Shown: positions 1-8,653, numbered from the stretch's first letter. The stretch is 64,000 nt of DNA from Firmicutes bacterium HGW-Firmicutes-15 (GCA_002840245.1 PHAA01000007.1:1-64000); one strand, 5' to 3'. Notes: a model not told the origin generated them from the sequence alone. A program made the numbers and translations.

Positions 1-99
1 CGAAGTAATGTGTAAACTTTGGAAGCGCCGTATACCGAACGGTACGTACGGTGCTGGGGGAGGTCGGCTACTCAACTAATGGGTAGCCTCCTACCCGAT
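1..99 (+). mobile_element. 3' end of a group II intron (domains V and VI)
   Basis: Bases 24-55 form a domain V hairpin: an AGC-starting arm (agcgccgta) pairs with the matching arm (tacggtgct) around a tacc-gaac-ggta top. Bases 56-97 form a domain VI-like hairpin containing an unpaired A in the ctaat segment, and the segment ends in cctacccgat, typical of bacterial group II intron 3' termini. The rest of the intron, including any reverse transcriptase/maturase, lies left of the window. The predicted 3' splice point near base 99 is about 6 bases from the stop codon of the oppositely oriented DUF1657 gene, so the intron inserted immediately downstream of the spore operon. The exact end is inferred. 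Confidence 0.85.
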
Positions 100-104
100 C
101 ATAA

Positions 105-308
105 CTACTGCTTATATTGAGGTTCCTGCTCCTCAATATATTGTTGTCTTTGCTGCAAGGTAGTTAGAGCATTGTCGAAGGTCTTGGCAAGATCTTGAAA
201 AGTTTGCTTTGCTTGCTGGTCTTGGGCTTCCAGGGCAAATGTTTTAAGTGTGGCTGCAGCACTTTGGACCGTTGCTATTGCCTGTGACATTTGTGTCCCT
301 ACAGTCAT
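105..308 (-). CDS. DUF1657 family small spore protein (last gene of spoVA operon)
   Basis: A 67-residue soluble helical protein that begins MTVGTQMSQAIATVQ and contains the alternating Gln/Ala/Leu helix pattern of DUF1657, including LKTFALEAQD and a C-terminal EPQY. A GTG nine bases upstream is in frame but lies inside the Shine-Dalgarno AGGAGGTGAT, so the ATG at 308 is chosen; the paralogue at 3076-3282 also starts MTVxxQ. It closes the spoVA-type operon and is one of three DUF1657 copies there (two free, one fused to DUF421). DUF1657 genes accompany mobile spoVA operons in Bacillus; the biochemical role is not established. A group II intron end lies directly after its stop. Confidence 0.85.
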   Translation of the reverse strand: MTVGTQMSQAIATVQSAAATLKTFALEAQDQQAKQTFQDLAKTFDNALTTLQQRQQYIEEQEPQYKQ

Positions 309-336
309 ATATATCACCTCCTTTCACCAAAAGCAT

Positions 337-690
337 TTAGCCTTTTGGTCTAAAAATCAAGGCAGATAAAAAGCCAAAAATGATCGCTGCTGAAATACCC
401 GCACTGGTAACTTCGAATATTCCGGTTAATACCCCGATAAGCCCAGTCTGTTGTGCTTCCTGCAAAGCACCCTTCACCAATTGGTTGCCAAAGCTGCTTA
501 TGGGTACGGAGGCCCCAGCTCCGGCAAACTCAATGAGTTTATCGTATAAACCAAATCCTCCCAGGATTGACCCAGTTACCACAAGAGTACACATGGTATG
601 GGCAGGTGTTAGCTTAAACTTGTCCATAAGGATCTGACCAATAACACATATTAATCCACCGATAATAAAAGCCCAAATGAATTTATCCAA
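337..690 (-). CDS. spoVAE: Stage V sporulation protein AE (SpoVAEb type)
   Basis: A 117-residue integral membrane protein with about four hydrophobic segments and the family pattern GGLICVIGQ near the N-terminus, then GFGLYD and [13 protein letters not shown] in the middle. SpoVA proteins form the inner-membrane channel that moves dipicolinate-Ca into the forespore and releases it in germination. The start is TTG, supported by GGGAGG seven bases upstream. It lies 15 bases after spoVAD. It shares the GxGxxVPxxxF motif with SpoVAC in the same operon, as expected for these related subunits. Confidence 0.93.
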   Translation of the reverse strand: MDKFIWAFIIGGLICVIGQILMDKFKLTPAHTMCTLVVTGSILGGFGLYDKLIEFAGAGASVPISSFGNQLVKGALQEAQQTGLIGVLTGIFEVTSAGISAAIIFGFLSALIFRPKG

Positions 691-705
691 TAAAAAGCCT
701 CCCTT

Positions 706-1707
706 TTACATCTCTATTGACACTGCATGTGCTACACAGGGAATGGTTTCTTTTTGTTGGTATGACATAGGTGAAAGCAATGCCCCTGTCGCCACAACTA
801 AGATCTTTTTCAGCTCACCCTTGCGCATACGATTTAAAAAGTGTCCATAGGTTGTTGTCGCAGCACAGGCACAACCACTTCCGCCTGACCATACAGGCTG
901 TGTATCCTTATAAATAAGCATTCCGCAGTCAGTTAGCTTTTCTTTAGGTATATCCATCCCATGCTTTTTAAGCAGATCTCTCGCAATAATGTGTCCTACC
1001 CTTCCTAAGTCTCCAGTAGCAATAAAGTCATAATTTGCAGCGGAAACATTCAAATCTCTAAAATGTGCTTCAATTGTATCAACGGCTGCTGGAGCCATAG
1101 CGGCACCCATATTAAAAGGATCAGAAATCCCCATATCCACTACCCTCCCGATGGTAGCAGCAGTTACTTTCGGACCTTCGCCAAGCTGCGCCACAACCCC
1201 GGCTCCGGCTCCGGTGACTGTCCACTGAGCAGTCGGTGGTTTTTGCGCCCCGTATTCTGTAGGATAACGGTATTGCTTTTCGGCTGCTGCATTATGGCTT
1301 GATGTTCCGGCCAAGGCAAGCTTGGCAAACCGGCTATCAACCATTAAGGATGCTAGCGCCAGGCCCTCCATCGAGCTGGAGCACGCACCATAAATACCAA
1401 GAAAGGGGATACCGAGCGTTCTTGCGGTGAAACTGCTCGAAATGATTTGATTTATCAGATCACCGCTCATAAAAAATTGAATATCTTCTTTTTTCACGCC
1501 GGCCTTTTTTATGGCTGTTTCACAAGCCTGTTCCAACAGTTTCTTTTCAGCCTTTTCGTAGCTTTCCTGTCCCAGCCATAAATCATCGTGGAGCATGTCA
1601 AAGTCGGCTGCTAAATTTCCCTGTGCCTCAAAAGGGCCACCAATGGCGGCTGATCCGATAATAACTGGTCTATTCTCAAAAACCCACGACTGATGACCTT
1701 GTAACAT
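706..1707 (-). CDS. spoVAD: Stage V sporulation protein AD
   Basis: A 333-residue protein with a thiolase-like fold, the soluble cytoplasmic-face subunit of the SpoVA complex that binds dipicolinic acid. Recognisable features are the N-terminal GHQSWVFENRPVIIGSAAIG, the ACSSSMEGLALAS segment around residue 108 at the thiolase active-site position, and GGSGCACAATTTYG near residue 276. Length matches the family (about 330-340). Its ATG follows the spoVAC stop codon directly, so the two are translationally coupled, with AGGTGG within the spoVAC tail as ribosome site. Confidence 0.95.
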   Translation of the reverse strand: MLQGHQSWVFENRPVIIGSAAIGGPFEAQGNLAADFDMLHDDLWLGQESYEKAEKKLLEQACETAIKKAGVKKEDIQFFMSGDLINQIISSSFTARTLGIPFLGIYGACSSSMEGLALASLMVDSRFAKLALAGTSSHNAAAEKQYRYPTEYGAQKPPTAQWTVTGAGAGVVAQLGEGPKVTAATIGRVVDMGISDPFNMGAAMAPAAVDTIEAHFRDLNVSAANYDFIATGDLGRVGHIIARDLLKKHGMDIPKEKLTDCGMLIYKDTQPVWSGGSGCACAATTTYGHFLNRMRKGELKKILVVATGALLSPMSYQQKETIPCVAHAVSIEM

Positions 1708-2187
1708 TTACAAACCACCTAACATATCAATAATTACTTTCACAATTGCAACCACAAAGGCTGAGAAAACACCGTACACGATAACAGGTCCGGCTAATTT
1801 GAACATATTACCGCCAACGCCTAAAACGTACCCCTCACTCTTATGCTCCAGTGCTGCCGAAGCAATAGTATTGGCAAACCCTGTAACCGGTACAGCCGTC
1901 CCTGCCCCAGCCCATTGGGCGATATGATCGTAAAAACCAAGACTTGTAAAGAGAATGGAAATAAATATCAGGACTGCTACAGTCGGATTTCCTGCTGTCT
2001 TTTCATCAAAATTGAAATAGGTCATAAAGAACCACATCAGCCCCTGCCCGATGGTGCAAATAATTCCGCCAACTAAAAAAGCCCTTATACAGTTATTAAT
2101 TATCGGACGCTGCGGTTCTCTAGCATGTGCAAAATCCTGGTATTGCTGCTGGGTGGGGGTCAACTTTTTTCTCTTTTTGCTAGACAT
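1708..2187 (-). CDS. spoVAC: Stage V sporulation protein AC
   Basis: A 159-residue inner spore membrane protein with a basic N-terminus (SSKKRKKLTPTQQQYQDF) followed by four to five hydrophobic segments; it contains GGIICTIGQ, GFYDHIAQ and GAGTAVPVTGFANT, hallmarks of SpoVAC. In Bacillus this subunit behaves as a mechanosensitive channel component for dipicolinate. The ATG at 2187 is preferred over an in-frame GTG nine bases upstream, because AGAAGGTGA overlaps that GTG. The stop abuts the spoVAD start, and the preceding gene encodes the DUF421-DUF1657 protein, an arrangement typical of spoVA2mob operons. Confidence 0.95.
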   Translation of the reverse strand: MSSKKRKKLTPTQQQYQDFAHAREPQRPIINNCIRAFLVGGIICTIGQGLMWFFMTYFNFDEKTAGNPTVAVLIFISILFTSLGFYDHIAQWAGAGTAVPVTGFANTIASAALEHKSEGYVLGVGGNMFKLAGPVIVYGVFSAFVVAIVKVIIDMLGGL

Positions 2188-2199
2188 ATAAGTCACCTT

Positions 2200-3060
2200 C
2201 TATCTCAATAAACATGGATATAATTTAGCCATTAAATGTTTTAGCTTTTTTGCATTTTTTTCGTACATCGCTTTTGCACTATCGTCCTCGGTTTCTAAAG
2301 CAAACGTGGTAAGGCTGGCCTCGGCTTTCTCCATATTTGCATATATCATTTCCTTTACTTTAGCCTGTGGAAGTTCTATGGCATCATCAAAAAGGTCTAT
2401 ATACAAGTCGCCGGAAGAATCAACCTGTCCCAGAAAAACATTGTCCAATGATACACCCATGTTTTCTAATTGAATGTGGAGCCATTCCTTGTTTAAACCC
2501 AGAGAAGCCATTGACTCATTTAATGCATTGCCGTCTAAAATAACAGTTTGTGGTTCAGTCTGGGGTGCGGTCATAATTCCTAAGTCATGGCCGCTAACAG
2601 GTTCTTTATCGGATTTTAAGTATACATTTATTTCACCCGTAGTTTCCATTACAGCAAACTCAACATCCATAAGATTAAAGGCGTTTTTACTGCGAAGCTC
2701 GCTTAAGAGTTCCTCGCCGGTTAGTCTTATTTGCTTAAGGTTCTCCTCCATGATTTTCCCATGCTTAATTAGTACTGTTTCCTTTCCGTTAATGAGGTCA
2801 TGAAGCAGCTTGCTTCTTAAAGACAAGTAATCGAGTAAAACTGGAAACAGCACCCAAACGCCCAAGGCTATCAGGCCTAATGCTACATCTTTAATAATGT
2901 TTACCGAAATCAAGACGGCAATAGTAGCAATTGCGTAATAGCTTACGAGTTTATATGACGGTACACGAGCAATATTTATTTTTCCCAAAATCCTTATTGC
3001 CACCAATACAAGGATGAATAATCCTATTGAGCGATATAGTATTTGTAACCCCAGTTGCAT
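2200..3060 (-). CDS. 2Duf-type spore membrane protein (DUF421 + DUF1657)
   Basis: A 286-residue protein with two to three N-terminal membrane helices (residues about 5-80), a YetF/DUF421 soluble domain (about 85-215, with the acidic GINVYLK-type strand region), and a C-terminal tail (EKAEASLTTFALETEDDSAK) matching DUF1657. This fusion corresponds to the 2Duf protein of Bacillus spoVA2mob operons, reported to raise spore wet-heat resistance and alter the inner membrane. A TTG at 3075 is in frame, but the ATG at 3060 sits behind GGGGGAAA and is preferred. It lies between a free DUF1657 gene and spoVAC. Function here is inferred from architecture and context. Confidence 0.82.
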   Translation of the reverse strand: MQLGLQILYRSIGLFILVLVAIRILGKINIARVPSYKLVSYYAIATIAVLISVNIIKDVALGLIALGVWVLFPVLLDYLSLRSKLLHDLINGKETVLIKHGKIMEENLKQIRLTGEELLSELRSKNAFNLMDVEFAVMETTGEINVYLKSDKEPVSGHDLGIMTAPQTEPQTVILDGNALNESMASLGLNKEWLHIQLENMGVSLDNVFLGQVDSSGDLYIDLFDDAIELPQAKVKEMIYANMEKAEASLTTFALETEDDSAKAMYEKNAKKLKHLMAKLYPCLLR

Positions 3061-3075
3061 CCATATTTCCCCCAA

Positions 3076-3282
3076 TTAATTACCCTCATATTGCGGTTCT
3101 TGGAATTCTAACACCTGCACCCTTTTTTCAAGGTCATTTATAACTGCTTCAGTAGTTTCTAGAGCTTCTTTATAAATCGACACGGTTTCATCGTCCTGTG
3201 TTTGTGTGGAATATATCCTTAAATTGCCCTGAACACCTTTTAAACTTGCTAAAGTCTGTCTTACTTGTGAAGCTACTGTCAT
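3076..3282 (-). CDS. DUF1657 family small spore protein (first gene of spoVA operon)
   Basis: A 68-residue protein beginning MTVASQVRQTLASLKGVQGN and ending in EPQYEGN, homologous to the 67-residue protein at the other end of the operon and to the C-terminal tail of the neighbouring 2Duf-type protein. It is predicted to be helical and soluble with no signal peptide. AAGGAGG lies about eight bases before the ATG. As the first gene, its upstream region should carry the operon promoter, presumably for forespore sigma-G; I could not pick a convincing match to the sigma-G consensus in 3283-3390. Confidence 0.85.
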   Translation of the reverse strand: MTVASQVRQTLASLKGVQGNLRIYSTQTQDDETVSIYKEALETTEAVINDLEKRVQVLEFQEPQYEGN

Positions 3283-3395
3283 AAAAAAATGCCTCCTTTT
3301 CCTATATTATTCTTGCTAGTATTTCAATTTTAATCCTTCTAAAGAAAATGTAATATTTGGTGGTCGGCTGTAACTTTATCCCGTGGCATAAAGAA

Positions 3396-3432
3396 AAGCC
3401 CATAATCTCTAATGACAAAGGATTATGGGCTT
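3396..3432 (-). terminator. Rho-independent terminator after the 85-aa gene
   Basis: Perfect 12-bp inverted repeat (aagcccataatc at 3396-3407 with its complement at 3421-3432) around a 13-base loop. On the minus strand the stem is followed by ttttctttatg. It separates the gene at 3500-3757 from the spoVA operon. Confidence 0.8.
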
Positions 3433-3499
3433 ATGTTAAGTTTTTGCTTTACTTTTGCAGGAATTAGAATGCGCCTTTTAATATTCAGGCGAAAGAGTT

Positions 3500-3757
3500 T
3501 TAATTTGTTCTGCTTAAATTATTTGACCCCGGGGCTAGTTTCTGTTTTTTCTCCAAATCAAGGTGATCCCAGTTGCTGTTAAGAAGACTATGGAGCGGTT
3601 TTCCTTCAATATTATCTTCAAAGGTAACGTGGAGGTTTTCATTTTCACCATAAAAGCGAGCTGTATGGGAAGATAGGACTTCCACTTCGAAAGCATTGAA
3701 CTGACCTTTTCTACCTAAATCAAATGATTTGCCTCCAGGAATTGTGATTCTATCCAT
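3500..3757 (-). CDS. Hypothetical 85-aa protein
   Basis: I do not recognise this family. The product begins MDRITIPGGKSFDLGRKGQF, continues with a beta-rich middle (FEVEVLSSHTARFYGENENL) and ends in a polar tail. The ATG at 3757 is chosen because AAAAGGGG lies about 10 bases upstream; an upstream in-frame ATG at 3790 would add 11 residues but has no good ribosome site. It has its own terminator and is flanked by spore genes, so a sporulation role is possible but unproven. Confidence 0.55.
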   Translation of the reverse strand: MDRITIPGGKSFDLGRKGQFNAFEVEVLSSHTARFYGENENLHVTFEDNIEGKPLHSLLNSNWDHLDLEKKQKLAPGSNNLSRTN

Positions 3758-3963
3758 ATCTAAAAATCCCCTTTTCATTAGGTATTCCACAAAAATAATA
3801 AAACATGCTGTTCCTATATGATTAGCATTATTTAATCAGCTTTCCTAATTGATCAAGTTCGCACAATTTAAATCCTATGGCTAATTATCATTCCAACACA
3901 TCCCTGTATATTGGTTGCATGATCTGCCGTTACCCGGGGAAACTAATTCCGAGGTGATTTAAA

Positions 3964-4161
3964 ATGCCCAGAAATGATGGAAATAAGAGTCAAAAAGAAG
4001 ATCTCGAAAAGATGGAATTAACCTTTAAAAACATCCAGAAAAACGAAAAATTCTTAGAGGAAAATGGCAGAGAACTCACTTCACATCAGGTTAAAGACGT
4101 TAAAGAACATTTGTCATCTAAGAAAAAGTTTCTTAAAGAGACCGAGGGTACAATTCAATAG
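3964..4161 (+). CDS. Tlp-like small acid-soluble spore protein
   Basis: A 65-residue, highly charged helical protein. The order DLEKMELTFKNIQKNEKFLE, then ENGRELTSHQVKD, then a Lys-rich end parallels the thioredoxin-like SASP Tlp of Bacillus (EKL..M...T..NI...E..L.E...EL). A consensus GAGGTGATTT precedes the ATG. Tlp proteins are minor spore-core components synthesised in the forespore. The assignment rests on motif spacing only; an unrelated small helical protein is the alternative. Confidence 0.55.
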   Translation: MPRNDGNKSQKEDLEKMELTFKNIQKNEKFLEENGRELTSHQVKDVKEHLSSKKKFLKETEGTIQ

Positions 4162-4256
4162 AGTCTATGGAAAACGCGAAAGATAATACCAAATAATGGA
4201 CACTTAAAAACTTTCTCAGGGGGAAGATAAAGATATCTTAAGTAAGGGGGAAGAAA

Positions 4257-4421
4257 ATGAAATCACCTAGTTTAAAAGTGCAGTGCAGCGTAGACAACTG
4301 TCAGTATAACAAGAGCCAAGCCTGTTATGCCTCACAGCTGATGGTTACAGCGAGGGGAGACGGCGTGGCAAAAAATGCCGATGGAACCTGTTGTAGTACC
4401 TTTGAACAGCGATCAGAGTGA
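4257..4421 (+). CDS. DUF1540 domain protein (54 aa)
   Basis: A 54-residue Cys-rich protein with the DUF1540 pattern: C10-S-V-D-N-C15-x-Y, C23-Y-A, a hydrophobic strand (SQLMVTARGDG), then a C-terminal TCCSTF. The conserved cysteines suggest a small metal-binding or disulphide knuckle; no function is known. AGGGGG lies seven bases before the ATG. It is codirectional with the Tlp-like gene about 95 bases upstream and ends just before a bidirectional terminator shared with the convergent histidine kinase gene. Confidence 0.8.
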   Translation: MKSPSLKVQCSVDNCQYNKSQACYASQLMVTARGDGVAKNADGTCCSTFEQRSE

Positions 4422-4465
4422 AATGTTATTGTCAGGAAGTCATATTTATTTGCCCAACTGTAGTT

Positions 4466-4515
4466 TCGGATATAAAAGAAGCCTTCTGAATCCAGAAGGT
4501 GTTCTTTATATCCGA
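4466..4515. terminator. Bidirectional terminator between convergent genes
   Basis: A long inverted repeat: tcggatataaaagaa (4466-4480) pairs with ttctttatatccga (4502-4515), with an inner ccttct/agaagg stem. It ends two convergent transcripts, DUF1540 on the plus strand and the histidine kinase on the minus strand. Confidence 0.7.
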
Positions 4516-7236
4516 CTATACAGGAAACCTAGACGTTGATAACGATGTCTTCAGAGTGAAATGGAAAGTGCTGCCCTCACCGACCTTCGATTCTACCCAT
4601 ACCTTCCCGCCATAAATTTCAACAATCTTTTTAACAATAGTAAGACCTATTCCGGTACTTTCGAACTCATCACGCGGTTTTAAGGTTTGAAAAATTGTGA
4701 ATATATTATCAAAATTCTTCTCTTCAATACCACATCCATTATCCTGGATACTAAACCGCCAGAATTCTCCCTGCTTCTGGCATGATATGTGTATTTCACC
4801 TTTGGGCTTATCCATATAGTTAATAGCATTGTTAATTAAGTTTGCAAATAATTGCTGGGTACGGTTTCTTTCCAAAGTCAATGATGGCAATTCATTCTCG
4901 ATAATGATAGAAATGTTGTCCGGAGGTAATAGCATTTCTATTACCTCCTTTACTGCCTCGTTAATATTAATGACTGTCCTTTCTTCATTCTTGGAAGTCA
5001 CCCTTGAATACCGCAGTATTCCTTCTATGAGTTTATTCATCCTATTAACTCGATTTATAAGCATATCCAGCTGTTCTTTACCCTCTTGATCAAATTTATC
5101 CTGATAATCATTATAAAGCCATTCAGCAAGAGATTTAATTCCACGGAGTGGTGCTTTCAAATCATGTGATACTATATTGGCAAAATCTTTTAACTCCTGG
5201 TTTACTGATTGTAACTCCAGCAGAAGTTCTTGACTTCTTTTCTCTGCGATACGGCGCTCGGTAATATCTTCAGCAATACTAGCAAATCCAGCACTACCAT
5301 CGGGATTAATTATAAGGGTATTGTTCCATAGGATTGTCCTGTGTTCACCCGATTTGGTTTGGATTTCACTCTCTCCATAAGAGGGAGCAACTCTTCGTTC
5401 CAGGCTCGTTTTAATGATACGCATATCGCGTTCACGAATATCCTGGGGAACGAAGGTTTCTCCCCAATCTCGGTTTATAACCTCTTCTCGTTTCCCGCCT
5501 GACAACTTAAGTAAAAAGTCGTTGCAAAAGGTTAAGCGACCCTGATTATCCAATATTACGGCCACCAGCTTGACATTTTCTAACATTTCACGAAACCTTT
5601 GTTCTGATTCCCTGAAGGCTTCTTCGGCCTGCTTGCGATCAGTAATATCTACTGAAATTCCGACATAGTAAGTTGGATTACCATTTTTATCTTTAACTGC
5701 TGCAATACTAGTAGTATGCCAGCGCCAACTCCCGTCCCGGTGTTTGATCCGAATTTCAAGCCCTTTTTGAGCTTCGCCTTTAAAATTAACTTTTTTCAAA
5801 AAACTTCTACAGGTGTATAAATCTTCTGGATGGACAAATGATTCAAATGAATGCCCCTCTACCTCAACTACTTTATGACCTATAATATCCATACAGCCGG
5901 GTGAAACAAAAGTAAAGTATCCTTCAGATGATAATGCATAGATAACCCCATTAACATTTTCCATAATAATACGCAGTTCTGCCTCACTATTACGCAACCG
6001 GTCTTCCATAATTCGCTGCTGGGTAATATCAGTACCGCTGCCAATAACGTAAGTGGTTGAACCTTTTTCATTAACCAGGAAGGTAAGAGTCCAATTTATA
6101 AGCCTATATTTACCATTTATTGTTACCCAATGGTTAGTAAATTTTAGCTTGAGACCAGGCGAATCCCAGTTGGCACCTTTTTCTAAACTAAACAAAGATT
6201 TAGTATATTCAACGTCTTCCGGGGCGGTCACTGCTTCCCAAATATACTGTTCTTTCATATCATCAAAGGTATATCCGGTAATCTGTTCACATATCTGGTT
6301 GAATCGCACTATTCTCCCGTCTTGGTCACAAACTACAATGAGATCTCCAGCAGTATCAAGCAGGGCAGCGTTCAAATTCCTTTCTTCCTGAAGTCTAATC
6401 TCCGCTTGTTTACGATCGGTAATATCTTTAGATATATTCAGTATGTATTGCTTACCGTTTATATCAATTGTCTCTGCTGAAAGAAGAAATATACGAATCT
6501 CTCCGGACTTAATTCGAAACTCAATTTCAAAGTCACGAATACTCCCCTGCTCCTGTAATTGTTTTATTATAAGGTCTCTTTTTTCCGGAAAGGCATAAAT
6601 GCCTAATTCATTAATGGTATGCCCAACAACTTCGTGTTTTTCATAATTAGTTATTTTCAAATAAGCATCATTTACTTCAATAAAATATCCTTCTAAATTC
6701 GTAATGCTTATTGGATCAGGGTTACAACGAAAAACTGTAGAAAATTTATCTTCTGACTCCTGAATCGTTTTCTTCATAAATCTACGCTCAGTAATATCTT
6801 GGGCAATACCCTGAACAGCATAAGGCCTACTATCTTTGTATATCAGCCTGGTACTCAACTCCAGATCAACCAGGTTGCCATCTTTTGCCATTACTTGTAC
6901 TTCATAAGTAGTTGTAATATGTTCGTTAATTTTTTTTCGAATCATGTCTCTTGCGTTTTGATGGTATTCCTGTGGAAGTATGTCAAAAAAAGAGGTGATT
7001 TTGAATTGGCCGGGCAGGTAACCAAGAATTTGCTCCCCGGCCTTATTTGTAAATATAAAGTTGCCTTCAAGATCATGAATAAACATTATTTCATTGGCAT
7101 TATTCAACAAATCCTGGTATTCCTCTTGAGTTTGCATACACTTTTGAATATCTATTTGTAGATCTTCATTAATTTGCTGGAGTTCAGTCAATTCTTTTAT
7201 GAGTTGTTCTTTTGTCTTGTTTTCATCGTCATTCAT
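4516..7236 (-). CDS. Soluble sensor histidine kinase with five PAS domains
   Basis: A 906-residue protein with no membrane segment. An N-terminal coiled-coil (1-35) is followed by five PAS/PAC units at roughly 39-155, 163-277, 287-410, 418-535 and 545-665, each ending in a DITxRKxAE/DITERR-type linker. Next come a HisKA domain with the phospho-acceptor His in SHDLKAPLRGI (about 691) and an HATPase_c domain with N-box LINNAINY (about 801), DNGCGI (832) and STGIGLTIVKK (860). The ATG at 7236 is preferred (AAGGAGG nine bases upstream); a farther ATG at 7314 has no ribosome site. No response regulator is adjacent, so it is an orphan kinase sensing a cytoplasmic signal, with partner unknown. Confidence 0.93.
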   Translation of the reverse strand: MNDDENKTKEQLIKELTELQQINEDLQIDIQKCMQTQEEYQDLLNNANEIMFIHDLEGNFIFTNKAGEQILGYLPGQFKITSFFDILPQEYHQNARDMIRKKINEHITTTYEVQVMAKDGNLVDLELSTRLIYKDSRPYAVQGIAQDITERRFMKKTIQESEDKFSTVFRCNPDPISITNLEGYFIEVNDAYLKITNYEKHEVVGHTINELGIYAFPEKRDLIIKQLQEQGSIRDFEIEFRIKSGEIRIFLLSAETIDINGKQYILNISKDITDRKQAEIRLQEERNLNAALLDTAGDLIVVCDQDGRIVRFNQICEQITGYTFDDMKEQYIWEAVTAPEDVEYTKSLFSLEKGANWDSPGLKLKFTNHWVTINGKYRLINWTLTFLVNEKGSTTYVIGSGTDITQQRIMEDRLRNSEAELRIIMENVNGVIYALSSEGYFTFVSPGCMDIIGHKVVEVEGHSFESFVHPEDLYTCRSFLKKVNFKGEAQKGLEIRIKHRDGSWRWHTTSIAAVKDKNGNPTYYVGISVDITDRKQAEEAFRESEQRFREMLENVKLVAVILDNQGRLTFCNDFLLKLSGGKREEVINRDWGETFVPQDIRERDMRIIKTSLERRVAPSYGESEIQTKSGEHRTILWNNTLIINPDGSAGFASIAEDITERRIAEKRSQELLLELQSVNQELKDFANIVSHDLKAPLRGIKSLAEWLYNDYQDKFDQEGKEQLDMLINRVNRMNKLIEGILRYSRVTSKNEERTVININEAVKEVIEMLLPPDNISIIIENELPSLTLERNRTQQLFANLINNAINYMDKPKGEIHISCQKQGEFWRFSIQDNGCGIEEKNFDNIFTIFQTLKPRDEFESTGIGLTIVKKIVEIYGGKVWVESKVGEGSTFHFTLKTSLSTSRFPV

Positions 7237-7794
7237 CAGGACTGCCTCCTTATTATAATGGTTGACATCAACGACAAGTATTTGATATGAATTTGCATTC
7301 ACTGGTTCATCCATTATCCCCTCTAATTATGGGTCCTGACCTCAAAATATCCTTTTCTACGCGATATGGATTTCGCACGAAACCATCACAAAAAACCATC
7401 AGGACCTTTTCCTTATTAGGAAAAAAGTCAACATATATACAAGACATATTATACCATGATATGGGACTTTAATATTTATAAATATAGGACTTTGATCCAT
7501 AGACACAAACAACACGATCTTAACTAGCAGAAGTAAATAAACGGATACAGCTTGTTTTAAACGAAATATTGTATTCGGAAATAGATGTTTTCATTGTAAG
7601 TGATGGTGGCTTAATGAAGTATATGAAGAAGAGGTTATACAAAGGAAGTTCAAAGATCCTAAAAAGGGGTTTTTATACTGCATCAACCCTATTGTCATTA
7701 GCTCAATAATTTAATAATCTCATGGCAATAAGCTTGTTTTACAGGTTGAAAAATACCATCTTTGGTTAACCCCTTAGTAATAGCATATGAAGAA
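7237..7794. other. Intergenic region between histidine kinase and EamA gene
   Basis: About 560 bases that are AT-rich and without a convincing gene. An open frame at 7524-7709 (plus strand) lacks a start codon with a ribosome site and matches nothing I know; it may be a decayed gene. The promoter of the histidine kinase should lie in 7250-7450. Confidence 0.5.
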
Positions 7795-8653
7795 TTAGCT
7801 TTCGCTGGAAACAGCACAATATATCCCGGACAGAATAAATAATCCACCGATAACTTGATACCATAATAAGGCTTCATTAAAAAAGAAATAGGCAAGTATA
7901 CTGGCTCCTACAGATTCTCCCAGAATTGAAACCGATACCACCGGAGCCTTTACATATTTTAGAATCCAGTTAAGGACTAAATGTCCGCCTATCCCCGGTA
8001 CTAATGCCATAAGAATAAATAGTAACCAATCATTCATTGGATAAGCAAATAATCTGAGATCGCTCAGAGCAATGAATAATAATAATACCAGACATGCGGC
8101 TATGGATACGAGAAAAGTGTAGGTCGTAATATTAACCCGTGAGCGTACATCTTTTCCAATCGTAAAATATATGGCTACAAATAAACCGCTGGCCAGAGCC
8201 AGCATGTCGCCTAATATTTTGCCGTATTGCAGATCTCCACTGGCTATTATTATACTGCCGAATAAGGCAGTAACTATGCCATATATCAGCCGGGTAGTTA
8301 ACTTTTCTTTGAGAAATAGGAGTGAAAAAATGATTACAAATATAACCTGCATATTGGTGAATAAAACCGAGCTGGATACACTGGTATAATGCAGCGAATT
8401 TATCCAGAAGGCAAAATGAAGAGCCAGAAAAAAACCGGATCCTAATATAAGCATAATGTCTTTGCGCGATAGGATTTGCAGACCTCGGTGCAGGCTGCCG
8501 GTCTGTGGAAGAATACTTATGGCAGCTGTAAAGAACAAGCGGTAGAATGCTATTATGACTGCAGGTGCAGTACATAATCTGATCATGATAGAGGAGGTCG
8601 ACAATACATAACACCGCCATAAATAGGACGAGAAAGATAATTGGTTTTCTCAT
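7795..8653 (-). CDS. EamA/DMT family transporter, apparent 1-nt frameshift near the N-terminus
   Basis: Ten-helix drug/metabolite transporter family exporter. The long frame (7795-8604) begins STSSIMIRLCTAPAVIIAFY, which in EamA proteins follows the first helix. That first helix (MRKPIIFLVLFMAVLCI) lies in another frame starting at an ATG at 8653 that overlaps the livG stop codon as ATGA. Skipping one G around 8604 joins them into a normal EamA N-terminus. Either the gene carries a one-base insertion or the base is a sequencing error. Two EamA repeats are visible, the second beginning near KILGDMLALASGLFVAIYF. Overlap with livG makes it the last gene of the liv operon, suggesting export of an amino acid or related metabolite; the substrate is not deducible. 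Confidence 0.8.

Noticed and set aside
3283-3395. Sigma-G promoter for the spoVA operon
   Set aside because: Expected on biological grounds, but no pair of -35/-10 elements with acceptable spacing could be chosen with confidence.
7524-7709. Plus-strand open frame ending in a Lys-rich segment
   Set aside because: No start codon with a ribosome site and no recognisable motif; left as possible decayed sequence.
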